From assembly GCA_026770585.1 (NCBI GenBank), contig MU646318.1, positions 945,400-972,011 of the forward strand: a DNA stretch of 26,612 nucleotides, in the 5' to 3' direction. This stretch comes from Baffinella frigidus (Eukaryota; Cryptophyceae; Cryptomonadales; Baffinellaceae). The notes under the pieces were generated by a model, which worked only from the letters and a program-made list of their open reading frames with translations, made no database searches and was not told the DNA's origin. Shown piece by piece: positions 25,795 through 26,612 of this stretch (position 1 is its first letter; the number at the start of each line of letters is the position of its first letter). A program made the position numbers and the translations under genes.

Positions 25795-26117
25795 GGTTTC
25801 GGTTTTGGGGTTTAGGGTTGAGCGTTGAGGGTTGAGGGTTTAGAAGGACGCACCAGAGCGTGTCCCAGGGTTTCATGGTTCAGAGTTCAGGTTCCAGGGT
25901 GTGGCTTTGGGGGTTTCGGGTTTCCGGGCAAGCACCGGAGCGTGCCCAAGCCTTAGCGCGAACTTGTGGCCGAATGCAAATGTTCGGGGTTGAGGGTTTG
26001 GGGTGTATGGTTTGGGGTGTAGGGTTTGCAGTGTAGGGTTTGGGGGGGTACCGGTGCGTGTCCCAGCCTTAGCGCGAACTTGTGGCCGAACGCCACCCAC
26101 TCCTTTTCGATGAGCAC
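22069..26117 (-). CDS. Myotubularin-family phosphoinositide phosphatase, C-terminal part, five exons
   Basis: Minus-strand exons 26117-26052, 25279-25232, 24324-24226, 23417-23274 and 22227-22069 join in phase 0. Myotubularins remove the 3-phosphate of PI3P and PI(3,5)P2 on endosomal membranes. In order: VLIEKEWVAFGHKFALRLGH, the conserved segment soon after the catalytic CX5R loop; SPIFLQFLDAVWQILQ; HAFEFKEELLLALADACLER then RYGTFAFDSP, matching the family's AFEFNE...LL..L.D...FGTF block; KTRSVWPALDA; and IWAPLYLRYADPPEAESCEA, matching the LW-x-x-YY-x-R-W end of the domain. The catalytic loop and PH-GRAM domain must lie right of the window. The last exon has an open frame to TAG at 22069-22071 but could end earlier at a GT, so the C-terminus is uncertain. 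Exons 1-3 of this set sit among multiple partial copies of themselves. Confidence 0.75.
22471..22502. other. 12-bp hairpin
   Basis: CACGTATCTCAA and its complement around an 8-nt loop, in the last intron of the myotubularin gene. An unrelated 33-bp perfect tandem duplication (unit beginning GCACAATGCGTAGCATGTGC) lies at 22954-23019. Confidence 0.65.
22579..22871. mobile_element. Family G element, copy 3, split by a nested insertion
   Basis: The outer parts (CCAGCTCTGCCTCACTCGGG to GGGATCGAGCCC, and GCCCGGGCTCGCGAAATTGG to GAGACAGTGCTAGG) match the copies at 5331 and 12719. The 150-bp hairpin at 22673-22822 lies between them. Confidence 0.85.
22673..22822. mobile_element. Young foldback element nested in family G
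   Basis: Two 68-nt arms (22673-22740 and 22755-22822) match at 67 of 68 positions around a 14-nt loop. The termini are TTATCTCAGAAAACG. GCCC is present on both sides (22669-22672 and 22823-22826) but only once in the other family G copies, giving a 4-bp target duplication. Confidence 0.9.
23104..23244. mobile_element. AT-rich foldback element inserted in a repeat L copy
   Basis: TCATATGGAAACACTTTAAT and the right end TTAAAAGTGTTTCCACATTG are inverted relatives. GATC flanks both ends (23100-23103 and 23245-23248). Joining the flanks restores the repeat L consensus found elsewhere, with a single GATC. Confidence 0.8.
23424..23596 (+). repeat. GA microsatellite before a myotubularin exon
   Basis: A (GA)n run of about 170 bp with scattered CG and GGGA interruptions. 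On the coding strand it is (CT)n and ends directly at the CGCCCAG acceptor of exon 23417-23274. Confidence 0.9.
23690..24550 (-). repeat. Array of copies of the myotubularin FEFKEELLLAL exon
   Basis: Besides the intact exon (24324-24226) there are copies at about 24478-24545 (HAFEFKEELLLALADACLEH, donor end lost), 24085-24140 (TDACLERRYGTFVFDSP with GTAAAC donor), 23870-23975 (FEVKEELLLALTDACLEHCF, ending FDSP with GTGCCC) and about 23695-23725 (GSGFEFKD). Several share a leader, CAAAAGTCAATTWCTGG, on the plus strand. Confidence 0.85.
24360..24470 (+). repeat. Small inverted-repeat element related to the VTT exon 5 spacers
   Basis: GAAATAACGGAAAGTTGG...GTACAAAA...TTATTGTTATTTC. A sister copy lies at about 20002-20080 (GGAAACAACG...GTTATTGTTTCGG), and a shortened version separates the exon 5 copies at 11717-12190. 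Confidence 0.6.
24572..24676. mobile_element. Family B MITE, copy 3
   Basis: 105 bp from TA-TCCCTTAAGTGGCGAG to CTCGCCACTTAAGGGA-TA. The terminal repeats are perfect over 16 bp or more. Confidence 0.88.
24780..25165 (-). repeat. Partial copies of the myotubularin LDAVWQILQ exon
   Basis: Minus-strand fragments at about 24790-24825 (LLDAVWQILQ with GTCTCT donor) and 25128-25165 (ADAVWQILK with GTCTCC donor) echo the exon 25279-25232. Between them lie a family E remnant (about 24825-24937) and a 40-bp palindrome with one mismatched pair at 24958-24997. Confidence 0.8.
25162..25224 (+). repeat. CT microsatellite
   Basis: (CT)n with CG interruptions between an exon echo and the donor side of the intact exon at 25232. 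Confidence 0.9.
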
Positions 26118-26612
26118 CTGAGGTTAGGGTTGAGAGGTTTAGGGTTGGGGGTTTAGGGTATACATACACAAGTGTGTAAGGTTTAGGGTTGGGGGTTGGG
26201 GGTTGGGGGTTGGGGATTAAGGGTTTAGGGTTGGGGGTTGGGGGGTTGGGGTTTAGGGTGTAGAGTTCAGAGTGCAGGGTTCAGGGTGCAGGGTGTAGGG
26301 TGTAGGGTGTGGGGTGCAGGGTGCAGGGTGCAGGGTGTAGAGAGTAGAGTGTGGGGTGTGGGGTGTAGGGTGTAGGGTGTAGGGCGTAGGGTGTAGAACG
26401 TAGAGGGTGTAGGGTTGGCGCTTGGAATTCGTGATACCATTGCCAAGTGTTGATCGTGCTTAGGTTTGGGGTTCAGGGTTTAGGGTTCTGGGTTCAGGGT
26501 TCAGAGGTCAGGGTTTGGGGTTTAGGGTTTAGGGTTTAGGGTCAGGGTTTGGGGTTTAGGGTTTAGGGTTTAGGGTCAGGGTTTGGGGTTTAGGGTTTAG
26601 GGTTTAGGGTTT
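25318..26612 (+). repeat. Degenerate telomere-like heptamer field with exon echoes
   Basis: Nearly continuous NNNAGGG-type heptamers run to the right edge. Homogenised sub-arrays include TTGAGGG (about 25738-25796), TTGGGGG (about 26182-26245), TGTAGGG/TGCAGGG (about 26280-26400) and a 34-bp higher-order unit near the end (GGGTCA, GGGTTTG, then three GGGTTTA), repeated about three times from about 26505. Copies of a myotubularin exon are embedded at about 25470-25985. Confidence 0.9.
25470..25985 (-). pseudogene. Five partial copies of the myotubularin FGHKFALRLGHAP exon
   Basis: Minus-strand fragments at about 25470-25488, 25554-25602, 25668-25719, 25849-25871 and 25931-25982 repeat the 3' half of the exon at 26117-26052 with its donor region. 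Two (25668 and 25931) keep FGHKFALRLGHAP intact; the others are shortened or changed. Each is separated by telomere-like heptamers. Confidence 0.85.

Noticed and set aside
25318-26612. A true chromosome end
   Set aside because: The heptamers are heavily varied, carry exon copies and a conserved myotubularin exon, and the gene clearly continues to the right.

Overview
The window looks like nuclear DNA of a eukaryotic alga or other protist. It has spliced genes with GT-AG introns, AATAAA-type polyadenylation signals, abundant small hairpin transposons, CT/GA microsatellites and long runs of degenerate Arabidopsis-type telomere heptamers (TTTAGGG). I see no bacterial, organellar or CRISPR features. 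A presequence resembling a secretory signal plus a transit-like stretch on an NTF2 protein would suit an alga with a complex plastid, but I cannot name the species.

Most genes here are invisible to single-frame reading because they are split into short exons (33-309 nt). I rebuilt four spliced genes by eye from family motifs, GT/AG boundaries and reading phase. The layout, left to right, is: a DDE_1/pogo-like transposase fragment (520-1275, +); an unknown Gln/Gly/Ala-rich protein (2842-3810, -), divergent from a small acidic coiled-coil protein (four exons, 3964-6686, +); a ten-exon VTT-domain (TVP38/TMEM64-type) membrane protein (7314-16279, -), divergent from a four-exon NTF2 homologue with an N-terminal presequence (16486-20773, +); and the C-terminal half of a myotubularin-family phosphoinositide phosphatase (22069-26117, -), whose catalytic part lies beyond the right edge. 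Neighbouring genes alternate in strand, with two short head-to-head promoters (3811-3963 and 16280-16485).

Introns and spacers are packed with repeats. At least ten families of small inverted-repeat elements occur. The commonest (seven copies) has TA target duplications and a CAGGGGTACCTCG terminus very like the human Tigger1 terminus as I remember it, so it may be mobilised by a pogo-type transposase such as the one whose fragment lies at the left end. The introns of the two large minus-strand genes are largely TTTAGGG-derived heptamers, nearly always oriented so that the pre-mRNA reads CCCTAAA; several real 3' splice sites are formed by these repeats.

The most unusual feature is that nearly every internal exon of the VTT, NTF2 and myotubularin genes is accompanied in its intron by partial or near-complete extra copies of itself, often retaining the splice junction. 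I call these exon echoes. They form arrays of two to about nine copies and may be an undescribed mode of intron growth or a reservoir of alternative exons.
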